Positions 7,253 through 15,597 of a stretch of DNA of 40,255 nt are shown here, one piece after another; position 1 is the stretch's first letter; every line of letters starts with the position of its first letter. The DNA lies in IMG/VR virus record IMGVR_UViG_3300006104_000005, positions 1-40,255 of that record. One strand, written 5' to 3'. This stretch comes from a virus. The translations under genes were made by a program, and so were the position numbers. The notes beneath the pieces were generated by a model. That model saw only the letters and a program-made list of their open reading frames with translations. It searched no databases and was not told the DNA's origin.

Positions 7253-8430
7253 GCATGGGAAGCGCAATCATGGAGATTATCACCAAATTCAACTCATCAG
7301 AGTTGGAAAGGGGGATTCATCGCTCAAAAGAACTGTTGAAGGATCTTGCCCGTGAAAAACTCACGGAAATTGGAGTTCCTAGTCAATTGCTAGACAAAGC
7401 AGCGGTTCTTGGGCCGTATGCAATGGCAGCAGGAGCAGGGGCAGGAGTGGCAATTGCAATGAAAGAAGCCGTTGAAACGGCAAGTGAGCTTGGCGAGCAG
7501 ATGCAACTGATTCACCTCAGAACGGGAATATCCGTTTCATCAATCTATGATATGAGACATGCACTTAGAGAGGCAGGGATGGAAGTAAGTGATTTGAACA
7601 TGGCGATGATGCGTATGCAACGTAGCCTTTCCACCGCATTTCAAACCGGAATTGGTGGCAGTGTGCTTACGCAAATGGGGCTCGATCCAGAGCAACTGAA
7701 AAAAGCCAATCCAGAAGAACAGTTCAGAATGATTGGTAAGGCCATTGCTGCATTAAAGAACCCAATGGATCAGACTCGTGTTGCAATGGAGTTCTTTGGA
7801 CGTTCAGGAGCTAGAATGCTTCCATTGTTCAAATCGGAAGAATTCCAAGAAGGTGGAGAGCATCACTCAGAAGCAGGCAAGCTACTTGAGGAAAATGCCG
7901 TTCAATTAAAAGAACACGCTGAAAACAGCAAGTATTTGATTTCGCAAATATGGGACGACATGAGCATCGGGTTTGCAACCCAGATACTTCCACAACTGAT
8001 CATGTTTGAGAATGCGATTAAAAGAATACAACAAAGCAGTGCTTTTACATTTACCGGAAAAGCAATTGGCGAATTGACTGCATTTGCAATGAATCCAGCG
8101 GGTGAGACTGCCCGTGGACTTGGGTATGCCTTTGGACTAGGAAAGGGTAAAGATGGGAAAACCCCAAAAACTGAAGGAGGGGGGGCTGAGGGAGAAAACG
8201 GAGCCGATTCTATCTTTGGTCAACATTTTGCAATTTACGCTGATGAACTGGCAAAGATTGGTGGTGGAGGAAACTACATTACAACGGCATCGGCAATCTC
8301 ACCTGAAGGGCAGAAGACGCATGAATTACTTAGAGAAGTGCGTGATGCCATAAAAGAAAAGAAAGCCACAAGCGATAATACATTTAGGTCTGGAAAGACA
8401 CAGTGGTCAGAAACCGCTCAATTCGCATAA
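7249..8430 (+). CDS. Tape measure protein (short)
   Basis: This 393-residue protein follows the tail chaperones. It is mostly helical with an Ala/Gly-rich hydrophobic segment (about 62-80, GPYAMAAGAGAGVAIAM) and a stretch TGISVSSIYDMRHALREAGM that is characteristic of tape measure N-terminal regions. Tape measures set tail length at roughly 1.5 angstrom per residue, so a protein of this size would give a tail of about 60 nm or less, short for a siphovirus. It has a Gly-rich linker near 300 and no lysozyme or peptidase domain. The start overlaps the preceding stop (ATGA). Confidence 0.75.
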   Translation: MSMGSAIMEIITKFNSSELERGIHRSKELLKDLAREKLTEIGVPSQLLDKAAVLGPYAMAAGAGAGVAIAMKEAVETASELGEQMQLIHLRTGISVSSIYDMRHALREAGMEVSDLNMAMMRMQRSLSTAFQTGIGGSVLTQMGLDPEQLKKANPEEQFRMIGKAIAALKNPMDQTRVAMEFFGRSGARMLPLFKSEEFQEGGEHHSEAGKLLEENAVQLKEHAENSKYLISQIWDDMSIGFATQILPQLIMFENAIKRIQQSSAFTFTGKAIGELTAFAMNPAGETARGLGYAFGLGKGKDGKTPKTEGGGAEGENGADSIFGQHFAIYADELAKIGGGGNYITTASAISPEGQKTHELLREVRDAIKEKKATSDNTFRSGKTQWSETAQFA

Positions 8431-8433
8431 TTT

Positions 8434-9165
8434 ATGGGAGCAACAGATCCATTACAGGCAGCGGGTCAGGATTACATGGTCAGTCAAGCAGTACGCTTTG
8501 ATCCCAAATATGGTCAGAACGTAGTTACTGAAACATGGAAGAGTTTTGAAGGGGCTCATGTACCAAGTCAATCCAGCTACTTCGATTACCACGCTGAAGA
8601 AATTGCAGGGGAGTTCACGACGTCATTCCGGTATACGGTAAGTGGCACAGGTGCATACTCGTATAAAGTTCACGGGGCAATTCAAACCGCTCCCCTGATT
8701 ACTAATCCAATGTTTAGCAGCACTACACTTGGAGCAACACGATCAGGAGCATATCCGCTTACTGCCAATGATCTTAATAAAATAAAGTCAGCAGAGGCAA
8801 ACCCATCCATGTGGGAGGGTCTCAGTAAGGGTGGAACTGATATATCGGATGGATTGAAGCTCTATGCCGAACTGATATTGCAGGGAGTAACCATGTATGA
8901 AGAGCCGACGGTTATGCTATCTATTACCGTTGAAGAGGATACCCCAGCCGATTTAACGTCTTTGGCAAAGATTTGCACGGTTACGAATGCTCCAGCAGTT
9001 CCAGAAGGAACAACATGGTTACTTACTGGCGCAGACTCCGAAGCCCAGTTTTCCTCAGACGGAACTACCTATTGGCTTAATTCTTATCATTTCAAGGCAT
9101 CTGGAAAATCTGGTTGGAATACCAAACTATATGATGCTGGCAGTTGGTCGGCAGGTGGACTCTAA
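8434..9165 (+). CDS. Distal tail protein (putative)
   Basis: This 243-residue beta-rich, aromatic protein follows the tape measure gene after three bases. The pattern of alternating strands, a GKSGWNTKLYD turn near the end and its position suggest a distal tail or baseplate component. No enzymatic motif is visible. The family is not recognised. Confidence 0.5.
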   Translation: MGATDPLQAAGQDYMVSQAVRFDPKYGQNVVTETWKSFEGAHVPSQSSYFDYHAEEIAGEFTTSFRYTVSGTGAYSYKVHGAIQTAPLITNPMFSSTTLGATRSGAYPLTANDLNKIKSAEANPSMWEGLSKGGTDISDGLKLYAELILQGVTMYEEPTVMLSITVEEDTPADLTSLAKICTVTNAPAVPEGTTWLLTGADSEAQFSSDGTTYWLNSYHFKASGKSGWNTKLYDAGSWSAGGL

Positions 9166-9170
9166 AAGCA

Positions 9171-9722
9171 ATGAGGGATACACCCAGACTCAGGCAGGGT
9201 GGCGTTCTTGAGCTATCGTCATGGAACGGTCGTGTTGCTCCTACCTTGGACGCAAACTTTCGTGAATTACAGATTTTACCCGGCATTGGGTACACGTTAA
9301 AGAAGTCTGCTGGTGGGGTTAGCCTTGTAATTCAACAACAAAGTGCATCCAAGCCACCAACAAACCCTTTCGATATAATACCATCAGTGGATAGCTCTGG
9401 ATCAACTGCAATCAATCTATGGGCTGGGTCAGTGAATGGAATTATGCCAACCAATATGTTTGATAGCTTCACCGTGGATGATACCTCTTTATGGTATGCA
9501 AAAGCCACGGTAGATACCGACGGCAGTGCTGTCACCGAAGTTACGATTAACGTGGATACGTCTGCACCTGATGTTCAACATTCAGCCGACGGGGAGCTTC
9601 CAAGTGGCTTCGATGTGATTCTTGGACTCTATAAAGCTGGAATGATCTACAACATTGCTGGCGGCAATGTAACCCTGACCGCAACGCAAGCATTCAATCT
9701 AGGATACTGGGCAGTGAGTTAA
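9171..9722 (+). CDS. Tail tip protein, uncharacterised
   Basis: The ATG at 9171 is preferred because it lies five bases after the previous stop; an upstream start at 9144 would overlap that gene. The 183-residue product begins with a basic N terminus followed by beta strands rich in Ser, Thr, Asn and Gly, as in tail tip and fibre-attachment proteins. It contains a segment LSSWNGRVAPTLDANFRELQ like an N-terminal docking element. Function is inferred from neighbours. Confidence 0.5.
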   Translation: MRDTPRLRQGGVLELSSWNGRVAPTLDANFRELQILPGIGYTLKKSAGGVSLVIQQQSASKPPTNPFDIIPSVDSSGSTAINLWAGSVNGIMPTNMFDSFTVDDTSLWYAKATVDTDGSAVTEVTINVDTSAPDVQHSADGELPSGFDVILGLYKAGMIYNIAGGNVTLTATQAFNLGYWAVS

Positions 9723-9728
9723 ACCCTT

Positions 9729-11285
9729 ATGAGTTACTCCTTGGAGACTCCTGCTGCGACGACTAGCACCACTCAGGAAGTGGATGTTTACGAATACACA
9801 TGGGATCTCTACACGACAACATCAGTTAATGCGGAAAACAGTACCGTATCAGACACTTACACGACCACTTCCTATGCCTCAACATCTTCGTCAAGCGCGG
9901 CATCTTCAATTCCAATAACATACTCTTCTTTTTCATTAGAACCAACTGATTGGACATCAAACAATGATATTGTGAGCGTCAGTTACACGGGATGTTTTGT
10001 TGCTGTAGAGGCCGATGTTTTTACTACCTACGGAACGAGTGACATGGTTTCTTCAATTAGTCTTGAGCAATCCACATCTTCAAGCAGTTCATCTTCATCT
10101 AGTTATTATGAAGCTGGAAATACTTACACGGCCAGAGAAATAACCACCACACAACAAGTTGTAGTTACAACTGCTTCATCATGGAACACATTTAGTGGAT
10201 ATGATTTTGAAGGTGCAATTATTTTACCCCACGAAGATGATTATTTGATTTATGGAACATCAACCATAACCCTGCAAAGTAGCACTTCTGAAGAAAGCTC
10301 AACAAGCTCATCCACTTCAGAGTCAACATCATGGTCGGGTGTTGTTGGTTTCCCTTATGTTGGTGGGTATCCATTTGTAGGAGGTGCTATATTTGAAGGC
10401 ACGACTTATCCGTCGCTTCCGATATTCGATGATAACTCATCTTATGGAGCAGAAATGTTCCCACAATACGACACATCATCAATTCATCCGAATGTAATTG
10501 CTCCGGTATCGTATCTTTCATTTACGCCAGTCGAATACTGGTGGGTAAATGATCCTTACGCAAACACATCGACAACATTTCCTGACGGGTATTTCTCGCA
10601 AAGCGACTCAACTGTATTTGTGCTGCAATCTTCAAAAACTACAGAGTCTGATGGGGCAACATTAACTGTATGGGAAACAACATCCAGTACCTACACGCTT
10701 ACTTATACAATCGAAAACTACACAAGCACTTTTAATGCGTACTTCTCAAAAACATCTCTTGGCGGAGGGCAGGCATATTCTTTGACGTTTGATGTTGGGT
10801 TTTATGCTTGGACAATAAACGGACAAACAGAATCAATGACCGATTCATGCTCTTTTAGTATGCAAGCATCAATTCCAACAACAACAACCTCTACAACATA
10901 CGAAGTTATTACTGGGGGCTACTCTCGACAGACTTATGGAAATTCTGATGCGGGAGGGACGCAAATTGTTTATACATCCACGATAACCGACGCAACTACC
11001 ACATGGGTAACAAATGCTGAACAAGGAACCAATTACGACACATCAAGTTCATCTGCCTCATGGAGCGGATTAAGTTTTCCCGAAGGGATTACAACTTCTT
11101 CATGTTCTTCAACATCCGGAAATGTAGCGGGTTCATTTTATTCTAACATTTCATCTGCTGGAGTATCTTCTACAGAAATATCGGTTCCGGATGGTTCAGT
11201 ATTTGTTTTTAGTGCGTTGTATTATTATGGGAATAGCCTCAGTGATTCCTATTACTGGAATGCACCCACTGTAACGACCTTGTAA
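9729..11285 (+). CDS. Ser/Thr-rich, mucin-like tail protein
   Basis: This 518-residue protein is about 37 percent serine plus threonine by manual count, with clusters such as nine consecutive serines near residue 120 and blocks of SSTSEESSTSSS around 185. It is rich in Tyr and almost free of lysine (two). Between the clusters are beta-type segments with aromatic residues. It has no signal peptide, so it is probably a virion component made in the cytoplasm. It lies among tail fibre genes and is followed after 30 bases by a glycosyltransferase. Together these suggest an O-glycosylated surface fibre, which is inference. The hairpin GGGG...CCCC just before the next ATG may tune expression of that enzyme. 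Confidence 0.65.
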   Translation: MSYSLETPAATTSTTQEVDVYEYTWDLYTTTSVNAENSTVSDTYTTTSYASTSSSSAASSIPITYSSFSLEPTDWTSNNDIVSVSYTGCFVAVEADVFTTYGTSDMVSSISLEQSTSSSSSSSSSYYEAGNTYTAREITTTQQVVVTTASSWNTFSGYDFEGAIILPHEDDYLIYGTSTITLQSSTSEESSTSSSTSESTSWSGVVGFPYVGGYPFVGGAIFEGTTYPSLPIFDDNSSYGAEMFPQYDTSSIHPNVIAPVSYLSFTPVEYWWVNDPYANTSTTFPDGYFSQSDSTVFVLQSSKTTESDGATLTVWETTSSTYTLTYTIENYTSTFNAYFSKTSLGGGQAYSLTFDVGFYAWTINGQTESMTDSCSFSMQASIPTTTTSTTYEVITGGYSRQTYGNSDAGGTQIVYTSTITDATTTWVTNAEQGTNYDTSSSSASWSGLSFPEGITTSSCSSTSGNVAGSFYSNISSAGVSSTEISVPDGSVFVFSALYYYGNSLSDSYYWNAPTVTTL

Positions 11286-11315
11286 CTGACAATTGCCACT
11301 GGGGTAACGATCCCC

Positions 11316-12326
11316 ATGCTTGCCGTAGTTACCGCTGCAACCCGCAGTTATCTTCATGTCTGGCCCCAACTCATAAGGGCCATATCTACTTCAGCGTCAC
11401 ATCATTCTGACGCTCATTTCATCTTTGCAACGGATGCCAGTAAAGAAAGCAGGGATGCCGAAGAATTTGCAAAGTCGCATTTGCCTGAAGGCTGGAGAGT
11501 TACCGCGATAAGGCTACCAATCTCCGAGGATGCCAAAGACTACAAAGAAGAGGCTCAGATCCGGATTGCCCGTTTACAAGGGGCAGCATTTTCTTTTGCA
11601 CGACGGATTAAAGCCACGTTTTGCTGGTCTGTAGAAAGCGATACTATTCCTACACCGGATGCACTTCGAGTCCTAGAATGGACACTTCAGATGCCCGATC
11701 CAGTTGGAAGTCAATACTATGACATTGCTGCTGCCACTTATCCTAATGGATTGTTCCTTGGTGGGTTTGGAACCAGAGCAAATCAAATTGCCGAGGATTT
11801 CTTGCCGCATGAACGCATCTTAAAACCAAGACTGAAGCTATGTTTTGAAGAATGCGAACGCCGACTAAAGCAGGCCAAGGATAGAAAAACCGGAGAGAAA
11901 GAAGGAAAACGAATGGCTAGGCTGAGAGATCGCATTAAAAAATGCCCTCCAGACGGCAATATCTGGGATGTTACCGCAAAACACGGGTGGCGCAGGAGGG
12001 GCTGGATGGATCACGCATACCCGTCAATCGGATTGGGGGCAGTAGTTCCTTCGGACTGGTGCGGACTTGGATGCACCTTGCTATCAGCAAAAGCATTGGC
12101 ATTGGCAGATTTCAATGGTTATGAAGGCAAGGGGACTCAGGATTTGTTTCTTTGCTGGCATCGGTGGCATCCAAATGGGCTTAGAATTGCCTGTGTTCCC
12201 CATGTTGCTTGTGACCACATCAAGCGCAAGGAAGACAAGATTGTCCACTATCGGGCATACCATGAACAAGACCCTGCTTACTTTGGACACCTGAGACAAA
12301 GAGAGCAGCCGTTTGTTCCTCTGTAA
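11316..12326 (+). CDS. GT-A type glycosyltransferase
   Basis: This 336-residue enzyme has the order of a GT-A fold (GT2-like) glycosyltransferase: an N-terminal strand LAVVTAATR, an E-S-D motif (E107-D109) at the end of a strand in FCWSVESDTIPTPDAL (the DxD position that binds nucleotide sugar through a metal), and a C-terminal GLGCTLLS...GYEGKGTQDLFL segment with an acidic catalytic-base position and a final HIKR histidine (H301). A Lys/Arg-rich insertion (about 175-212) interrupts the fold. It has no membrane segment. It is encoded between a Ser/Thr-rich virion protein and a fibre, so a virion protein is the likely acceptor rather than DNA or host lipopolysaccharide. The acceptor is inferred. 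Confidence 0.75.
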   Translation: MLAVVTAATRSYLHVWPQLIRAISTSASHHSDAHFIFATDASKESRDAEEFAKSHLPEGWRVTAIRLPISEDAKDYKEEAQIRIARLQGAAFSFARRIKATFCWSVESDTIPTPDALRVLEWTLQMPDPVGSQYYDIAAATYPNGLFLGGFGTRANQIAEDFLPHERILKPRLKLCFEECERRLKQAKDRKTGEKEGKRMARLRDRIKKCPPDGNIWDVTAKHGWRRRGWMDHAYPSIGLGAVVPSDWCGLGCTLLSAKALALADFNGYEGKGTQDLFLCWHRWHPNGLRIACVPHVACDHIKRKEDKIVHYRAYHEQDPAYFGHLRQREQPFVPL

Positions 12327-12348
12327 AAGCTGACAAACCGATAAGGGT

Positions 12349-13647
12349 ATGAACTTGGTAGTTGACCTCGCTACACTGTCAATTAAGACACCCACGACTC
12401 CGTTTTTTTCCACATCAGGTAAAACGGCAACTTTCAATGTTCAGTTTATGCTGAACGGCATTCCTCAGCAACTCTCGGAGGGAAGCACTGGGTATGTAGG
12501 GATTACGGTATCCGACAATCTAGTTGCTGGCGGGTCTACTGATGGTGTTTGGACATCAAGCGGATCTGGAAGCTCAAGTGTCTATTCATCGACATTCAGC
12601 ATGAATACAACGGAAGTAGTTAATCTATTTTCCGGTGAGAATGCTCCAGAAATGGTCATGGGAGTTATCACGGTTGATTGGCTTGATAGCTCAAACGATT
12701 ATGAGACATCTCCGTTCCCAATAACGATTTACAAGGCAAACATTACCGGAGGAGAAGGCACTCCATCGGAACTTCCAGATTTCAAAGCAACGACTGAGCA
12801 GGCTCAGGCTGGAACAGATGACAGTCACTGGATGACTCCATTGAAGACATCGCAGGCAATTGCTGCAAAAGCTACCGGAGATATTGAATCGCAACTAGGG
12901 TATACCCCTACATCTCCCTCGTTTGTTTCTTCAGCAATCAGCACTGCAATTGCTGCTCTTTCAGGTGTCTACACTACTGCATCGGCAGTTGCCTCTCAGA
13001 TTGCTGCACATGGATACCAAACAGCTTCACAGGTAACGACGGCCATCACGTCCTATGGTTATCAAACCGCAAGCCAAGTATCTTCCTCAATTGCTACTGC
13101 ATTAAATGGATATGATACAATTTCAGCACGAACATCGGCCATTTCTGCCCTTTCATCCGTTTATACTACTACAGCAGCAGTAGCATCTCAGATTTCATCC
13201 GCTCTTTCTGGATACGCAACACAGTCTTGGGTTTCGGCTCAGGGATTTATTACCGGAAGCCCTTTCAATCAGTCCCTTAACACTGGAGATTCGGCAACTT
13301 TTCAGCAAATCGAGATAGCGGGGTCTGCTTCATTTGCCAATGGAGCCGCAACGATTGATGCCAGTGGAAACCTCCATGCAGCAAACTACAACGGGCTTGC
13401 AAATCTATTCCCCCTCGGATCTTCAGCTTATGCAGACGGTGGAACCGGAGCAAATCCCGCTCGATACATCGTCCAAGACCAGTCCTCGAACGTCATAGGC
13501 TACGTCAATCTTTCATGGGATGGTTCACCAACTATCCTGATCGGCATTCAGGCAACCGACGTTTCTGGAAACCCTCTGACTCATGGCACTTTTGCTATGA
13601 GTTATGATGGATCAGGAAACCTCACTTCAGTTGTTTGTTCTAACTAG
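12349..13647 (+). CDS. Tail fibre / receptor-binding protein
   Basis: This 432-residue protein has an N-terminal beta domain (about 1-130) such as baseplate-attached fibres use to dock, then a long repeat region (about 170-300) built of units resembling GYQTASQVTTAI, typical of trimeric fibre shafts. A small C-terminal domain (about 305-432) with G/S/T/N-rich strands follows. The segment TDDSHWMTPLKTSQAI is common where fibre shafts begin. It is preceded by a CTGACAA word 19 bases before the start. It likely contacts the host surface. Confidence 0.75.
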   Translation: MNLVVDLATLSIKTPTTPFFSTSGKTATFNVQFMLNGIPQQLSEGSTGYVGITVSDNLVAGGSTDGVWTSSGSGSSSVYSSTFSMNTTEVVNLFSGENAPEMVMGVITVDWLDSSNDYETSPFPITIYKANITGGEGTPSELPDFKATTEQAQAGTDDSHWMTPLKTSQAIAAKATGDIESQLGYTPTSPSFVSSAISTAIAALSGVYTTASAVASQIAAHGYQTASQVTTAITSYGYQTASQVSSSIATALNGYDTISARTSAISALSSVYTTTAAVASQISSALSGYATQSWVSAQGFITGSPFNQSLNTGDSATFQQIEIAGSASFANGAATIDASGNLHAANYNGLANLFPLGSSAYADGGTGANPARYIVQDQSSNVIGYVNLSWDGSPTILIGIQATDVSGNPLTHGTFAMSYDGSGNLTSVVCSN

Positions 13648-13655
13648 GAATTGCT

Positions 13656-14678
13656 ATGCCGTGCGATTCTAGCGTTTACGGGTATGAAAAATCGTGTGGA
13701 GTAGATGAGAATGGGGATTGTTTGTATCCCGACATCAATGGAGATTGCACAAGTTACACGAATTGTTCTGACACTAATGCAGCACAATGGTATTGTAACG
13801 GACTTTGTGGCCCCGATTTAGGAATATCATCTTCGCAAGCAGGGGCTGATTGCAATGGTGTATGCGGTGGATCTTCAACATTGGATGCTCTTGGATACTG
13901 CAACGGAGATGCAATTATTGATTGCTCGGGTGTAAATTACTATTCCCCCTCAAACGAGGATGGAAATACTTTTTATGATTTTAGTGATTACAATATTACA
14001 GAATGCTCCCCTCAAAGTGTCAACGCAGGAGGGCATTGTTGTAGTGAGTGTGGAACAAATGATTGTGGTTGTTTAGACAACAACGGATTATCTCCTTGCA
14101 TTTGCAATGGTTTTGGTTCTATTTGCAACATTATCTGGGGAGTTGGTTGCGAATATAGCGATTACCAAAATGTTTGCGGTGGGAATTGCTGGGATGTCTC
14201 TGCTTGTGGAGAGGACAGCAATGGAAACTGCATCTATCTTGATTGTTTAGGATATTGCAACGGGGATGCTACTCTCGATTGTAATGGGCTTTGTTATTCC
14301 CCCACCAATGAAGCAGGTGTTAATAATAATAATAATTGGGATTGCAACGCATTATCTTTAGATTGCGCAAACAACTGCTGTGGGAATGCCGTCCTTGACG
14401 ATTGTGGAGTGTGTAATGGTGGAGATACGGCACAAGACGCTCATGGTGTGTGTTTTGGACCGTGCTACGATTATTCGTCTTGTGGTGAAAACTCCGAAGG
14501 ATGTCTCTACACTTCTTGTGACGGATCTTGCACCTCTGCAACTCCAAACCCGACTTGCTTTTCTCAAGTTCAAAGCATGATCGGTCAGATGATGGGGATT
14601 CCGTCGTTCATCAACCTCGGATCTCCCAAGCCGAAAGTCGATCTATCCGCCCTCTTGGGCATTCCCATACTCCAATGA
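13656..14678 (+). CDS. Cysteine-rich repeat protein of the tail cluster
   Basis: This 340-residue protein has about 42 cysteines, all within the first 300 residues. Recurrent units are visible: C-G-x4-G-x-C-L/I-Y-x-x-C (three copies, near 14, 185 and 275), G-Y-C-N-G-D-A-x-x-D-C (two copies, near 80 and 200), and D-C-N-G-x-C-G-G or D-D-C-G-V-C-N-G. These resemble the DCxGxCGG repeats of large secreted adhesins. The C-terminal 45 residues lack cysteine and contain a Met/Pro/Leu-rich segment. There is no signal peptide, so disulfides would have to form after lysis, or the cysteines bind metal. It follows the fibre gene after eight bases. Role in adhesion is inference. Confidence 0.65.
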   Translation: MPCDSSVYGYEKSCGVDENGDCLYPDINGDCTSYTNCSDTNAAQWYCNGLCGPDLGISSSQAGADCNGVCGGSSTLDALGYCNGDAIIDCSGVNYYSPSNEDGNTFYDFSDYNITECSPQSVNAGGHCCSECGTNDCGCLDNNGLSPCICNGFGSICNIIWGVGCEYSDYQNVCGGNCWDVSACGEDSNGNCIYLDCLGYCNGDATLDCNGLCYSPTNEAGVNNNNNWDCNALSLDCANNCCGNAVLDDCGVCNGGDTAQDAHGVCFGPCYDYSSCGENSEGCLYTSCDGSCTSATPNPTCFSQVQSMIGQMMGIPSFINLGSPKPKVDLSALLGIPILQ

Positions 14679-14938
14679 GCTGTAACTGTTCTATGAAACC
14701 CACACCACCACCCCTGATGACCCAAGTAGCCAACTTTGGTAAAGCCCTTGTGGCGGAAGCTGGGGCAATTGTATCCGGTCAAGATCCTGTAACTTCTGAA
14801 GAGCAACATCAACGGCTTGTAATTTGTATGTCGTGCAACTTTTACGACAATGGTCGCTGCCTACTTTGTGGGTGCAACATGGACGCAAAAACTGGGTTCA
14901 GGTCTGCCAAATGTGCTGCAACTCCTGCAAAGTGGTAG
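14675..14938 (+). CDS. Small zinc-binding-like protein
   Basis: This 87-residue protein starts at the ATG overlapping the preceding stop (ATGA). The C-terminal half has CMSCNFYDNGRCLLCGC and a later KC, a treble-clef or zinc-ribbon-like cysteine set ending in A-K-W. The N-terminal half is a predicted helix with Pro-rich start (MSCNCSMKPTPPP). Similar short cysteine proteins occur beside tail genes of environmental phages. A role in folding or modifying the cysteine-rich neighbour is possible but not shown. Confidence 0.6.
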   Translation: MSCNCSMKPTPPPLMTQVANFGKALVAEAGAIVSGQDPVTSEEQHQRLVICMSCNFYDNGRCLLCGCNMDAKTGFRSAKCAATPAKW

Positions 14939-15054
14939 TTGTTGACAAAACGTCCTCTGATTGGAACCCCCAACGCATAAATGCTGCCCCCAATACTTTA
15001 AGGTAAAGGGATAAGCATAATGCGAAAAAAGGAGACCATAACCAAACTCTAAAG

Positions 15055-15249
15055 ATGCCAATCACGCTTCAAACCCAGCCCGTCACCGCAAATGCAGCCC
15101 TTGCCGCTGCCGACATCGCAGCCATCACCGCTGCTCTAACCCCTGTTCTTACCCTTCCTAACGGTGAGTCTTGGGCCAACCTGACGGCAATGAACATCAC
15201 GATCCAGCCTTCTGGCACTGGTGTGTTGAACATCCGTTTTAGCAAGTAA
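15055..15249 (+). CDS. Small uncharacterised protein
   Basis: This 64-residue protein has an Ala-rich helix (residues 14-32) followed by a short beta region. No membrane segment or motif is recognised. Codon use resembles the capsid region, with many GCC and CTT codons, so it may be well expressed. The 116 bases before it hold a TTGACAA word and no other convincing gene. Confidence 0.5.
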   Translation: MPITLQTQPVTANAALAAADIAAITAALTPVLTLPNGESWANLTAMNITIQPSGTGVLNIRFSK

Positions 15250-15269
15250 TCGTCTGCCCCACAGAATCG

Positions 15270-15297
15270 GCTCCAAGGTCAGAAATGGCCTTGGGGC
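15270..15297 (+). other. Strong stem-loop with GAAA tetraloop
   Basis: A 12-bp stem with two G-T wobbles closes a GAAA tetraloop. Only ATTCTT follows, so it is a weak terminator at best. It stands between the small protein gene and the lysis genes and may limit read-through or protect mRNA ends. Confidence 0.55.
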
Positions 15298-15313
15298 ATT
15301 CTTGGCATAAAGA

Positions 15314-15559
15314 ATGAGCGCACATTCTCAAAACATAGCTGGAGTCGCATCACTGGTTACTGGAATTGGTGGCACGATTACATCTAAAGTCGCACTTGCT
15401 GTTTCCCTTACCCCCACAATCTCAATATCTGAACAACTTGTTCAGCAGCAAATTATTGCCACAGAGGTATCTACAATTGCTGGCATTATTGGTGCATTTG
15501 CCAGTGTTTGCGCCGCAGCGTTCTACATAACCAGAATTCGAGGCAATAAGAACGATTAA
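15314..15559 (+). CDS. Holin-like membrane protein 1
   Basis: This 81-residue protein has two hydrophobic segments (about 8-33 with Gly/Ala/Val, and 52-73, TIAGIIGAFASVCAAAFYIT) followed by a basic, charged tail RIRGNKND. Size and topology fit a class II holin or antiholin, which forms the inner-membrane lesion that releases endolysin. It starts the lysis module. No specific family can be assigned. Confidence 0.55.
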   Translation: MSAHSQNIAGVASLVTGIGGTITSKVALAVSLTPTISISEQLVQQQIIATEVSTIAGIIGAFASVCAAAFYITRIRGNKND

Positions 15560-15597
15560 CGCTTTTTAGAAATAGGCGCATACAACCGATTTCAAAC

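Noticed and set aside
14939-15054. TTGACA at 14941 as a sigma70-type promoter
   Set aside because: No plausible -10 box lies 16-18 bases downstream, and the same word follows other stop codons.
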